A DNA stretch of 64,000 bases from Jackrogersella multiformis. Taxonomy: Eukaryota > Ascomycota > Sordariomycetes > Xylariales > Hypoxylaceae. The stretch is from contig CADCXD010000001.1 of assembly GCA_902806575.1 (NCBI GenBank), positions 1,922,001 through 1,986,000 on the forward strand, written 5' to 3'. Positions 13,279 to 24,118 of this stretch are shown here, in pieces (within the stretch, counting starts at the first letter, position 1; every line of letters begins with the position of its first letter). A program made the position numbers and the translations under genes. Under the pieces are notes generated by a model. That model saw only the letters and a program-made list of their open reading frames with translations, made no database searches and had not been told where the DNA came from.

Positions 13279-14974
13279 CGGTCCATATGGGCAGATTCTC
13301 AGCTCGTTTCTCATGGACCCAGCATAGTAAAGAGTGCGACATAACAGAGACAGCGATCTTGCACCACGGCAAGCATTGGCCAATGTAGCATCGATCGAAC
13401 GGAGCACGAGGCAACTTTTGCAACAGAAGGCTTACTTGGGCGAATTCCTCTTCAGAATGACGGTCTCAGAAGCTTTGCCTTACTGCTAGGGTGGTGACCT
13501 TTATGCGTTCCCTTCGCCAGAATCTTAGCTGTAGCAGCATAACTCGGTTGCTTGGGGAGGGCATGATGGAGCACGGATCACCCGTTATCCTCATACTTAA
13601 CGTTTTCAAGAGTCACAACGCTGGCCTTGGCTTGGGAAAACTACCAGGTACCCACAAACTACGGGCGGGAAAAGTTTGCCGCAAGTACGTCCTATCTGTC
13701 TCCTACCTAGGTAGCGGACAATGAATCATCTACAGCTAGGTACCTAGGTATCCGGTGGGCTTAGATGAAAGTAGTCATAATCTAAAAAAAGGATACAATC
13801 TTGATCTCTAGAAACTGTTTTCTTCAAAGTTTGATTCAGAAGAACTGCTTTTGTTGGCCAAATCAAGGATATTGCCAACCGCCCGGCGTCCCAATGGCAA
13901 AGAAGCAAAGAAAAAGTCATGCGAGTCACGGGTCGTCGATTTATGACGATTTGCCCGACCAGTGAGAGAAAGGATGGGCGTACTAACGAGATGAAAAAAG
14001 AGGTGGGGCGTCAGCAGCCTGAGCCAGTCTTTCAACTCCCTATGGGCGAGATCACACGCACGCCCCCCTTCTCTTCGGCTCGGTCTCTGACTAGCTCGAC
14101 TAGGATCATAGGCGTGGTATTAAATATTGGATATGGCTCTGGTTAGGGTGACAGTGGCCCACCCTCGACCGTTGAATGGTCCATTTATTTTCGTGTGTCA
14201 GACATCCTTGTCCTCGTATATTACGACGAGCCACGAAGATCTTGGTCCTTGCCCAGCCTGGGTTATCCATCCCTCACAGTGGAGCGCCCTAGAAGCACTG
14301 GCTCCATTCCTTGACACCTCCCCTTGCTCCTTTTCTCCTTTGCGCTCCACTCTCGCCAGGCCGCCTTCACAGCTACACTAGCGCGCCGAATTCAAGAATA
14401 GCGCCTGTTGTAGGAAGTGGCACCAGTATGTCAGACATGGATATGAGCTGGCTATTGATCATTGTGAGAAGAGAGTCAAGCCTAGGGTGGTCGGGGCTTT
14501 CTGCTGCTTGAGCCACTCCAAACACGCAGATACCAAGACCCTTGACAGTCGAACGGCTGTTATCTCCAATATCTACATCAACCTCCCGGCCTGCACCTTG
14601 CTTCGACCTCACATCGTTCACTATACTTCCACTTTACATAGTACTCCCTTTCAAACTCGACATCGTCGCCATTGCCGTCGCCGTCGCCAACAACACTCCC
14701 TCAGACTTCACTCGGCCACCGACACCGACCCCTTTTCAAGGCGACTAGTATCCTAATTCCATGGCCCGTTGACTCGACGCCATATACACAGACGACCCAG
14801 GAAGATTAGACACTACCGCAGCCCCAGGACTTTCCGTGGATTTGCTCCCAGGATCTTTCAGTTTGGTTTAAGGACGCTGTCCCCGTAGAGAAGGCCGTTT
14901 TCTCTTAATTCCTTTCCTTATCTCTGTCACTCTTAGATCCAGTTCCGGCTTTTACCAGGAAAGGATCGCATATC

Positions 14975-16549
14975 ATGCATAATGTGGCAGCATACGGATA
15001 TCCCACGCCTCCGGCATCACCATCCTACGATAATACGAAGTGTGCCTTTCAGCAACCACCACTCCCAGTCCCTCCAGTTTGCCAGCCTCGATACACTCCG
15101 GTTACCCCGGAGGCAAGACTAGGAAAGTTCCTTGGAGATAGCCTGCAGTTAATAGGAATTATTGGAACCGGCGCCTATGGCGTGGTATACCTCGCGGTCG
15201 ACATCAAGACTGGAATTCGATATGCGGTGAAGACGCTCAGCAAGTTCAACGCAGACGGCTCTCCTTTGGATCGACGACAAATCGCCTTCCAGCACCGCGA
15301 ACTACGTTTACATTATCTAGCTTCAGCGCATCCCAACGTTGTTTCCATGCACAAGATTGTTGACGACCCGGATTGCATATATGTTGTCCTGGAATACTGC
15401 CCGGAAGGTGACCTATTCCTCAATATCACAGAAAGAGGACAATATGTTGGTAAGGATGAATTGGCCAAAAGCGTTTTCCTTCAAATCGTGGACGCCGTTG
15501 AGCATTGCCATAACCTGGGCATCTACCACCGCGACCTGAAACCGGAAAACATTCTGGTTTCGAACCGAGGAGACACGGTGAAGCTAGCGGATTTCGGCCT
15601 GGCGACCTCGTCAGATCGGTCTGAAGACTACGGTTGCGGATCGACTTTCTACATGTCACCAGGTAGGACCCATTGGAACCCTTCACAAATCTGGTGGATG
15701 TACTAATTAGATTTTCTTCACCTTTGCAGAATGCCTGGACCCGTCTTCCCGAAGGCCATTTTATTACTGCGCCCCAAATGATGTATGGAGCCTTGGTGTT
15801 ATCCTAGTGAACTTGACCTGTGGCCGTAATCCGTGGAAACAGGCCTCCTTTGAAGATTCCACATATCGGGCCTACACCAGGAGTCAGGATTTCTTACGGA
15901 CCATTTTGCCATTGTCAGATGATCTCAACAATATACTAGGGCGGATCTTCACCCGCAACCCAGATCACAGAATTACGTTACCAGAACTACGGAACAGCAT
16001 CTCGCTTGTTCCAAATTTACGATATCACCCACGGCGACTGCTCCCCAGCCACTGCCGACCCCGCCCACCTCACCTGGGCCCATCGAATACGTTGATTGCG
16101 AAGACGCCATTATCGAGGACTTGGCATATGACTCGCCACAATCTCCCGCCGCTTCTGATTCCGACGGGGAATCTACATGTTCATCAGATGACGGATCCTT
16201 AATCTCGAGTGTTTCGACCATCGATGACCTTGACGACGATGACTTCGTCATCACAGACGACGAAATCCCTCCCGCACAGGACCCCCATATGTATGATCCA
16301 GAGGAGCCCAAAGTTATGTTTCCACAGGAATTTGTTCCGCAGTACTCAGGTGCTGCCGTTGAGCCTTGCCAGCCTTGCCAACCCTGCCATATTCAAGTTC
16401 CTGTGCAGGCCAGTTGTGCACCAACCAAATTCGTCTTTCCATACTTTTGGGAAGTGGTGAATAGGTATACACAACCGGCACCCATTCACCATCCTATTCC
16501 ATTCCATCCACAGGTTCCTCTTTTCTCCAACTTCCAGGGCTGTTATTAG
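14975..16549 (+). CDS. ran1: Ran1/Pat1-Sks1-type serine/threonine kinase, apparent 1-nt frameshift
   Basis: Ran1/Pat1 kinases restrain mating and meiosis in fission yeast; relatives (Sks1, Vhs1) act in nutrient signalling. Exon 1 (14975-15662) and exon 2 (15730 onward) join across a 67-nt GT-AG intron with the codon for Glu split in SPE. The kinase signature is complete: glycine loop GTGAYGVV (65-72), catalytic Lys86, HRDLKPEN (185-192) and DFG (206-208), followed by the C-lobe. After residue about 318 the frame is wrong: codons AAC AGC ATC run on to a stop at 16202. Dropping one base of phase at 16000/16001 instead gives ILACSKFTISP and a long acidic tail ending FSNFQGCY at 16549, as I expect for the family. 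One added base gives 502 aa; the DNA as written gives 386 aa. This is an assembly indel or a real truncation. Confidence 0.85.
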
Positions 16550-19500
16550 CTACACTGATTTATATGTAACTGTCCTCCCATCCCTGGGAGTACTTTACGT
16601 AAGGTCACGTCGCTTCTATTGCCTCTTTCTGGAAATAGGTCACGAGTATTATGCTATGGAAAACCCGACCCGGGTCAGGACCAGATAAAACTACTAAGGA
16701 TTTTCTTCGACATACAATTTTCAACTTGATATTACGTTGTAATGCGCACATTCCATTGGACCTTCAGGAATATAACCGGAAAACCTATACCCGAAAATGG
16801 AGCCTTAAAAACGTCGCGCATATATGCGACGAAAAATCTGGAACCCAGATGCCTTTCAAACCTGTACTTACTTCAACATCATGTGTTTTCTTTGTTTTAA
16901 TCAGCGTGGAGTTGGTGGATGATTTGAGAGATGAGGATCGAACCCTAAAGACCAAGGACCAATGGAGCCCATATCTTGTTACAATCCGGGACTGAAACGG
17001 AAAGCATTTTTACACGGCGCAGGACATACATCTGGAGACGTTCAAAGCAAGGAGGCTATATCTGCAACCACATGTCTTATTTTCTAATCTGTCGTTTTGC
17101 ACGGGATGCATTTTACAAAGGGAGGATGGATGTCTGATACTTTCGCTTGGATGATACCAACGTTTTTTCTTGGATACAGGAATTTCGGGTCTCGGTTTGG
17201 AGAGAACCACTGGGAAAAGTTCATCGAGACCGGTTACGGTTGGGAGATGGGATTTGAAATAGACCAGACAATAGGGCCAATAACCCTACCGCGCTTCAAC
17301 GACAATCGTTGGCGCAACATTATACGTTCTACCTATGGACACCGATACTCAGATACGGTGATCCTCTTGGGAGCTATCGAAGACACAAAAAAAGAAGAGC
17401 GTCGATAGGCTTACAACAACCCAATACAATGTTTTTGCGAACAGTCGCAATAACCACAGAAATAAAATAAAAACTAGTTCAATACATACCGCTTTTCCCA
17501 AGTGAATACTGTCGTCGGGTTCGTCGCTCGAGGCATTTTGGGTAGTCTCAATATTGCCTACTAATGACTTTGGGATCCCATTTCACCACTGTCACAAGTC
17601 ATCATATCCATTCAACTCCACTTGGGTTCTTCATTCCCATCAGGCTTTAGGAATCTATCGAAAATTATCAACGGCGTTGATCATCACTAAAGATACTAAC
17701 CATTTCGTCAAGGCTGATGGTTCCAATATCCGACCCCCTGATTGGGCGAAACAGGCCGACGCCACTCGCCTTACTTTACCAGGGCAGGGCTTGCAAGTGT
17801 GCATCGGCTTGCATGTTACTCTGTTCTCATAATCACATTTCTGCCGTCGATGCAACGCAAGCCTGCATTAGCTTCTAAGAAACCCATTCATTCTCCAGAG
17901 TATGTCTCCCCTTTTTTTCTTCTCCTGTATCCCCCGGCAGCCTCTCGTCCTGTTCTTTCGCATTTCGCTTCCACATCTTCTCTAACCGGAACGTCGCTAT
18001 CAATATGCGCTTGCGAAATTGCAATTTGGCGAAAAAGGCCTCAGGCTAGGACGAGGCACAGGCCTTGGCGACTGATGGGTTGCCCAAACCGCGCTCGAGG
18101 CTTGATTGGATTCGTACCTGTTCCCATCTACTATTGCTACTACTACCTACATTTCGGTATGGTATTATGGCATGGTATTGTATGGATTCAGACTCAAGGA
18201 GCATGGGACGGCTCCCCGTTTGGGCGCAAAGACACTATAGTAGGCGCAGATCCTTGGTACATACGAAATTATCACGATATGGGGCAAGTCGAGCAATCAT
18301 CACGCTACATATGTACGTACAGTTCCATCTCGACTACTGCACGGTTACGGTAATACAAGAATAAATTGAAAGAAGAAGAAAAAAAGGACTCCAGCCTTGT
18401 TAAATCGCATGTTATGCGCATATAATGTCAGGACTTGCAGTAGCTCGAGGCTTTTCTCCCACACTAATAAAGTGCCTAGGTGTAGTTAGTCCAAGAGTTT
18501 AATAGAATGATTCGAAATCCTTCCCGTCCCGTAGCAGTGTTCGAAGTCATACATATTTCCTAGGGAAAAACCCTTGTGTCGTAGTGCATATTTGCTTTCT
18601 ATACTCGACTCTGCCTAGTGTGCTCCCGGTGCGTTGGTGTGGGTGGAAAGGGAGTGCAACCCTCATAGAATTAATTTTTTATTTTCCTTGATTGTTTTTT
18701 TTTACACCTCCCTTTCAAACTCCCTACCGTCTTGCCTGCAGCGAATCAGCTTCGACGCGCGGTTGCGTGCCCCTAGTCCGACCTACGCATGCATGTCGAT
18801 GGTTTAGGTATAGTGATGGGCCTCGCCCCTTGCTTCCGCGTGGTGATTGGGGCGATGGCTAGGTTCACTGGCACATGGCGGTGAAAGTCTCTTTTTTGGG
18901 TTGTGCTGCTGTTTCTGCTGCTCTACTCGTGCCTCGCGCTGGATTCCGTCTTCCGTTCATCTTCCTAGGCTAGAACTCGATCCCTCGAGATCTTCGAGCC
19001 TTCAATCGCGGCGGCCCACCCTTTCGTGGTTCGTTCATACGCTGGTGATATTGAAGAAAAAAATTTATGAGACATAGACTGATGTTGGATCGGAAGGCTT
19101 GAAAGGGCTGCTTACGATCACCGTCACGATGCCGCTTGGTTCCGAGTGGAGAGGCATATTCATTTCTCACAGAGAATGCTACTGAAGAGTCGATATTATG
19201 GAGTTGCATGCGCGTAGATTTCTTCGGTTCGCATAGCGCAGGCACCGGAGGGCGCTTTGCATTATAGCTGTCCTCCCAGGACACGCGCTGTTATTCGTCA
19301 AGCTCGCCATCACGAACCCATATTAGACGTTGGCTCGATCGCTACGTGTGAGTTGCGCTCCGTACAATGGCATGTGTGCCTGACTAACCGCTATTGAGGG
19401 CACGAAGCGGGCGAGAACAGGACCCAAAATACGTGAAAGCAAATCGGAGCGATACGCCGCTCAAATCTCTACCTGGGTTGCTGGCCTAGCGGTTCGATGA

Positions 19501-22500
19501 AGGCATCGCCAACCCCAAAGTGGTGACACGCAGCCTCCACACGCTCGCTGTCACTACCCAGAGCTGCTAGAGGTATAATATCGTACAGTATGTATAGTAG
19601 GTTCTAGTTGAGGCTGGAGTAGGAAGTCCTTCGCCCACATGTGTGGGGGAAGAGGGCATGCGTACGATGTGACGTGGTCCCGTTCGACAAAGGGGGAATA
19701 TCCATCTCCTCTTACCTGACTTATCTGACCCGAACAATAATAACGGGGCAGTGCAATCGCTTCGATCTGTGATCTCTCGCCGCCGCAATTATTGGCCGGT
19801 CGTCCCCCACATACAGTCTCCATAACCTACATACCTAGAACCCTAGGGAGGTAAGTCTACGTAGTCGAGTCGTGGCACCTGATCCTCCTCAACTGCGTGT
19901 CATCTCGAATTTTTCCACGCTGGGAAGCCACCGTAAGCTAAAAAGGGACTTGTACATGGAGATGAGCGCGGATTGCTATCCGTTTCCGAAGCGAACCCTC
20001 CAAAGGAGCGAATCCTCTACACGCACGAATTATCTCTTGGCATCTAGAATGGGACCATCATCGATATCAACCTCATCAGGTGCCTGGAGTATTCTGCGAT
20101 GTCCTAGAAGCATTTGGCCCCCTTTAGGTAGCAGGAAGACTCTTCCCCACCGACGGTCTTGTCCAGATCGTATAGGTAGGAGTCAAGCGACCCAGCATAG
20201 CAGGGACCCTGATATTGATTGCGTGTCTACCTACATGCGGTGTCTATCTTCACAACGCCTGAATAGGATTCGATCCTGCCATTGCTATGCGCACATGTCC
20301 TAGGTAGGTCAGGTAGGCAAAATCACAAGAGGCGGTTCTATCTGGTTTCATTGGACTTCGATAGTCCCAGGCAGATCCCGCGAAATAGTAAGCAGTCCCT
20401 TCAGGAACGTTCCACGGCGTCTACCCTACCGTCGTAATATTGTCTCAGCACATTTATGCGGTCAACTCTACGGCAAATGAACGACGAACGACAGCGGGTA
20501 GGAGCAAACCCGCCTTCCATTCTTACAACGCAGCGGACATTAGGTCGCGTGTGATTCCGCTCCCTTGCCGATGCGGAGGCGGTGGAGTGCCTGGGCGGAG
20601 CCGAGGACACGGATAGATCATCGTGTCTCGATATTATTAGCGTGGCAACGTATAGTACGAGTCTTAAGCTATTCCGGATAGCCTCGCACGCCAATAGCAG
20701 TATTTGTTTTGAGAACACGAGAGAATTGCGGCTCTGTGTGGACTGTTTCGTTTCGGCATATTTTAGCCAGTCCCATATCTCGCATTACGAGCTGGCACTG
20801 ATCCAGCAGCGGTTTCGTGTCAGGCACTGTTAAAATCGCGGAGGCCCAAGCTCCCTTGGAAGATCGGGTGTAAGTCTCAAGTCTAGAGCTTCTACGTTGG
20901 TCATGCGGTCAAAGAAGAACTGTTTGTGGAAATGAGATCGGGGGCGCGCCTAGTGTATACGCAGGTTCGACCCTTTGAAATCTACCAACCATCTGAACCA
21001 TCCGAACTAACAAACCCTGAGTTTGGTGAGACATTGACATTCATATTGCTACCATCTCAGCCTGGTGGTTACGCGTATCCTCTACTGAGGCTTCCCGGAA
21101 TTTATCGTGGTGTGTAGCATGCGCTGAGGCTGAGTGTCTTACAGTAGGCACGGTAGTTTATCATGTAAGCTTGATGGCGGTGGTGGTGGTAGGACTGGTA
21201 GGAGTAGCCAGCAGGGAACGATATCTCGTCTCGGATCCATTGGTTGGTCCCAGTAATCAACCGCCCGAGGCTGTTGTCGAGCCACGTAAGTAATATCGAA
21301 GTCCCTTAAGGGTCAGCAGTTGCCAATTCGCAACATCGTCCCTATCATCGTGGCGTCCGGCATAGCCCTGCGTCGTCCCTTCGCCGTCTAGCATTTCAAT
21401 TTCCCCCCTATGTGAGACCAATATGTCTGTGATGACGAGAGACGGGCGCGACAACAGTAGCAATAACAACAGCGTGACGCGCTGCATTGCTTTTTCCCGC
21501 CCTTAGATTAGGACCTAGCGCTCAACGTGGCCTCCTCAGGGTTCATCGCATGTCTAGAACCGGAAAGAAGGCGACGCCCGAGCTCGTGGTACTCGGTAGA
21601 ACCAGTAAGCCAGGGCATTGGTTTTCGTCCGGTGTCTCTGAGCTAGGCAGAAATCAAAGGGACCTACCTACCACGTGCGAGACATGTCAATGCCAGGGTG
21701 GGTGTCTCACCAGACGTATCTACCGAATTGCCGATTTATGTACGCCACCAACACGACAGGCGATCGACGATGCTGTGATTCTCTGGGCAGCAATGATAGC
21801 AGAGTCTATTCTTGTTTTCGCATGAAAGGTTTACAAAGGAGCGATACTCGACTATTATTTTCTAGCGCCCTTAGAGCCAACGACATAGCCCCCATATTGA
21901 GATAACAACTCATCCGACTATGCAGAGATCGGCAAGCGGCACTTCATATCGAGCGTCTAGATCGCATCTAGATTCGCCCTGAGGGTTGAGCAGCTAGCTC
22001 TTCTAAGCCTCAAGTGGAACCCTCAATGCCGTATCAACCGCTATGGAGTGGCCTATTAGTGAGTTAATTACGAGTCCTAACAGCGTCAAAAATTTCATTA
22101 CTAGCTCGTTCTCTCCACTATACACTGACTCGCACTACAGAACTTGCTCTCAGTTGCTACCATGTGTACTATCTTCTAGAAATTGCTATGCGATACGTTC
22201 CGCTGGCGATCTATGGATAAAGGAGGCACTAACAATAACGAGGGATGGCTATTAAAAACCGTCAGCTGAAAGCTTAAGGGTTGAACCGTGAGTTAGGTTT
22301 AGGATTGGTCCAGGGTCATGACTTAGTGAGTGATCAGCTACGTGATCAGCTACGTGATCAGGCCGATTTTAGACACTTCAGGCTCCTGAGCTTTCTTGCT
22401 AATCCCTCAGCTAAATTCAGCGTACCTAGGTAGTCAGTACGCTATCACATATGAGCAAGAATCTGACGACCCCTTTCTAAAATGATCATAGTTACTAGCT

Positions 22501-23342
22501 AGAAGGTTTAGCTTAAGTGCTTTCCGAGCAGAAATATAGCCTCTAACTACCTTGGTGTTCGCGAGAAATATTCTTGCTCTAGTGATATTCCGCGATCTAG
22601 TTAAATTTAGTAGCTGCCGTTATTCTCTATTTAAGTTTAGGGCTGAACTTCCAGAAGATTTCCAGCTATCATTCTTCTGTTTAAGCTACGCGGTGTGTTC
22701 ACCTTCAAAACGCTAGCTGATTCGCGCCACCGTGGGGCGATGGAGACAGTGGAGAGAGTTGCCGAGTTCCTATCGGTGAGAAGGTTCTCTTCTGACCTTT
22801 CACCGCCGCTATATTTGATGAAGCAGATTTAGCTGGAACCTAATTGTGGAATTATTGCGGAACCGTAGAGTAGGTAGGTAGTCATGGCTAGCTGGAGAAG
22901 TCTCTTTTGACTCTTCTGAGCTATGGCTAACCAGCGAAACTCCTGAACTCCGAATCATAGACTTGAAGCTACTAGTAGGTTTGTGACATTAGCATATAGA
23001 ACTATGACTCGTGAGATAAAGTTACGAGATAGTGGTCCAAGATCGGCACGATCACATACTACTCTAAAGCTTAGCATTAGGTAGGTAGCTAAACATAGTT
23101 CCACAAGGAGGCCGTGATGAAGCATTAATATATAGAACCATAATAATAGAATTAGTAGCAAACTACTTTAACGATCTAAGCAGATCTAACGGGAGAGCGA
23201 TAGAAGAAGATAAACCTGGATATCGCTAGCGCCCCTAGATCCCTTCCCTCACTCCTCTCCTTTTGGCCTTCGACGTCACTCGTACAAGGAAATCCCTTCT
23301 TAGAAACTATCATCCATTCTGTACTATGTAGTCCGTCTACAT
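16550..23342. other. Gene-poor region, no convincing gene
   Basis: The first kilobase is probably the 3' UTR of the Ran1-type kinase; ORFs there (16651-16995 and 17097-17408) have no recognisable motifs. From about 17.9 to 23.3 kb only short frames occur, none with a signal peptide or domain I can name. A dodecamer repeat lies at 22331-22361, and a few TACCTAGGTA-type elements occur (about 19830, 20300, 22425, 22870, 23080). Composition is mixed. Decayed genes are possible but not shown. Confidence 0.5.
22331..22361. repeat. Tandem 12-mer TGATCAGCTACG, about 2.6 copies
   Basis: The unit TGATCAGCTACG is repeated twice and followed by a partial third TGATCAG. Each unit carries the palindrome TGATCA. 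It lies in non-coding DNA with no neighbouring ORF. Confidence 0.9.
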
Positions 23343-23942
23343 CTAGGTGCTAATCTGGATGGGACCGCCCGGAAAGACCGGGTCGGGGGTAATCGGACCA
23401 CCGGGGTACTCCGGGGCCGGCCAGAAAGGACCGCCCGGGATGGTGCCGTCGCCGAGGGGTGCATCTCGCTTGCCCGGCACGAAGGTGGTCGTGGTGCCGT
23501 CGGGAGACTGGATGATCTTGATGCCGTACTTAGTCAGGAGCTCGTCCTGGATGGCGGCGATACGCTTGGCGACTGGCTTAGGAGGGTGCGCGCCGAAATT
23601 GTGGATCAGAGCCTCGTACTCGAGTTCGAGAGCCGTGATGTGAGCCTTGACAGGATCGGCGCTACCGTTGCCGATTCCGATCGTGTCCTGACGCTTCTTG
23701 TCCGATGGTTCGAGACCTCCAGTGATAGGCGGGAGAATCACAGTGTCCTGTCGCTTCTTGGTCGAGGGCTCTAGACCTCCGGTGATGGGCGGTAGGAGGG
23801 TGAAGGTGGGCGGGGCCGGCTGGCTGCCCGAGCCCGGGAGCCAGGTGAACTGCTTCCTCTCTACCGTCTTCGTCGGCTCGGTGATCGGGGCTGCGGAAAA
23901 CAGAGCCGCGAGGGCTAAGGCGGTGAGGCCGACTCTGTACAT
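23343..23942 (-). CDS. Secreted repeat protein with kexin (KR) processing sites
   Basis: The product is a single-exon 199-aa protein of a kind I do not recognise by name. Residues 1 to about 18 form a clean signal peptide (VGLTALALAALFSAAP). Kexin-type Lys-Arg sites lie at 63-64, 83-84, 126-127 and 158-159. The segment LPPITGGLEPS-x-KKRQDT occurs twice with an exact 20-residue period (50-67 and 70-87), so cleavage would release similar peptides beginning with Gln, which can form pyroglutamate. The C-terminus has three PGGP cores spaced exactly 11 residues apart (169, 180, 191). This layout fits a kexin-processed secreted peptide precursor (wall peptide, pheromone-like peptide, effector or RiPP precursor). 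No UstYa/DUF3328 gene, peptidase-cyclase or other tailoring enzyme was seen nearby, so a RiPP role is only a possibility. Confidence 0.85.
   Translation of the reverse strand: MYRVGLTALALAALFSAAPITEPTKTVERKQFTWLPGSGSQPAPPTFTLLPPITGGLEPSTKKRQDTVILPPITGGLEPSDKKRQDTIGIGNGSADPVKAHITALELEYEALIHNFGAHPPKPVAKRIAAIQDELLTKYGIKIIQSPDGTTTTFVPGKRDAPLGDGTIPGGPFWPAPEYPGGPITPDPVFPGGPIQIST
23682..23795 (-). repeat. Intragenic 60-bp tandem repeat encoding LPPITGGLEPS-x-KKRQDT
   Basis: Two tandem copies (residues 50-69 and 70-87) of the secreted protein's repeat unit end in the same dibasic site. The DNA copies differ at several third positions while the protein is nearly identical, suggesting the protein sequence is maintained. 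Confidence 0.85.
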
Positions 23943-24108
23943 GGCGGATGGGTTGACTTGGAGAAGATTAAGGGTTAGGATTAATCCCAGCTGTTTGAGT
24001 TATACTGTATATCGAGTATGATTAAGAAAGTATGTAATGGCGTTGCGATGATGTTGTCGGTTTGCTCTTTTCAAAATAGGTCTTGATCGTCGTCCCCCGT
24101 CGCCTACA

Positions 24109-24118
24109 TTTATATAAA
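24109..24118 (-). promoter_or_regulatory. Possible TATA element of the secreted repeat protein gene
   Basis: The palindrome TTTATATAAA lies about 170 bp upstream of the ATG at 23942. This is a plausible distance for a TATA box with a leader of roughly 130 nt. Position and sequence are the only evidence. Confidence 0.35.

Larger units (their letters stand above)
4946..14974. other. Gene-poor 10-kb region, no convincing gene
   Basis: No open frame exceeds 119 codons, and none of the short frames shows a recognisable motif, signal peptide or splice-compatible neighbour. Composition varies: 6.8-8.5 kb is GC-richer and CpG-bearing, while 8.8-9.5 kb and 11.2-13.3 kb are AT-richer. TACCTAGGTA-type repeats and simple repeats cluster from 10.2 to 13.8 kb and are listed separately. 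The last few hundred bases (about 14.5-14.97 kb) are pyrimidine-rich and are probably the promoter and leader of the Ran1-type kinase. The region could hide decayed genes or a non-coding transcript; I cannot show either. Confidence 0.55.

Noticed and set aside
16651..17408. 114- and 103-codon plus-strand ORFs after the Ran1-type kinase
   Set aside because: Best explained as 3' UTR; they share no motif and do not extend the kinase frame.
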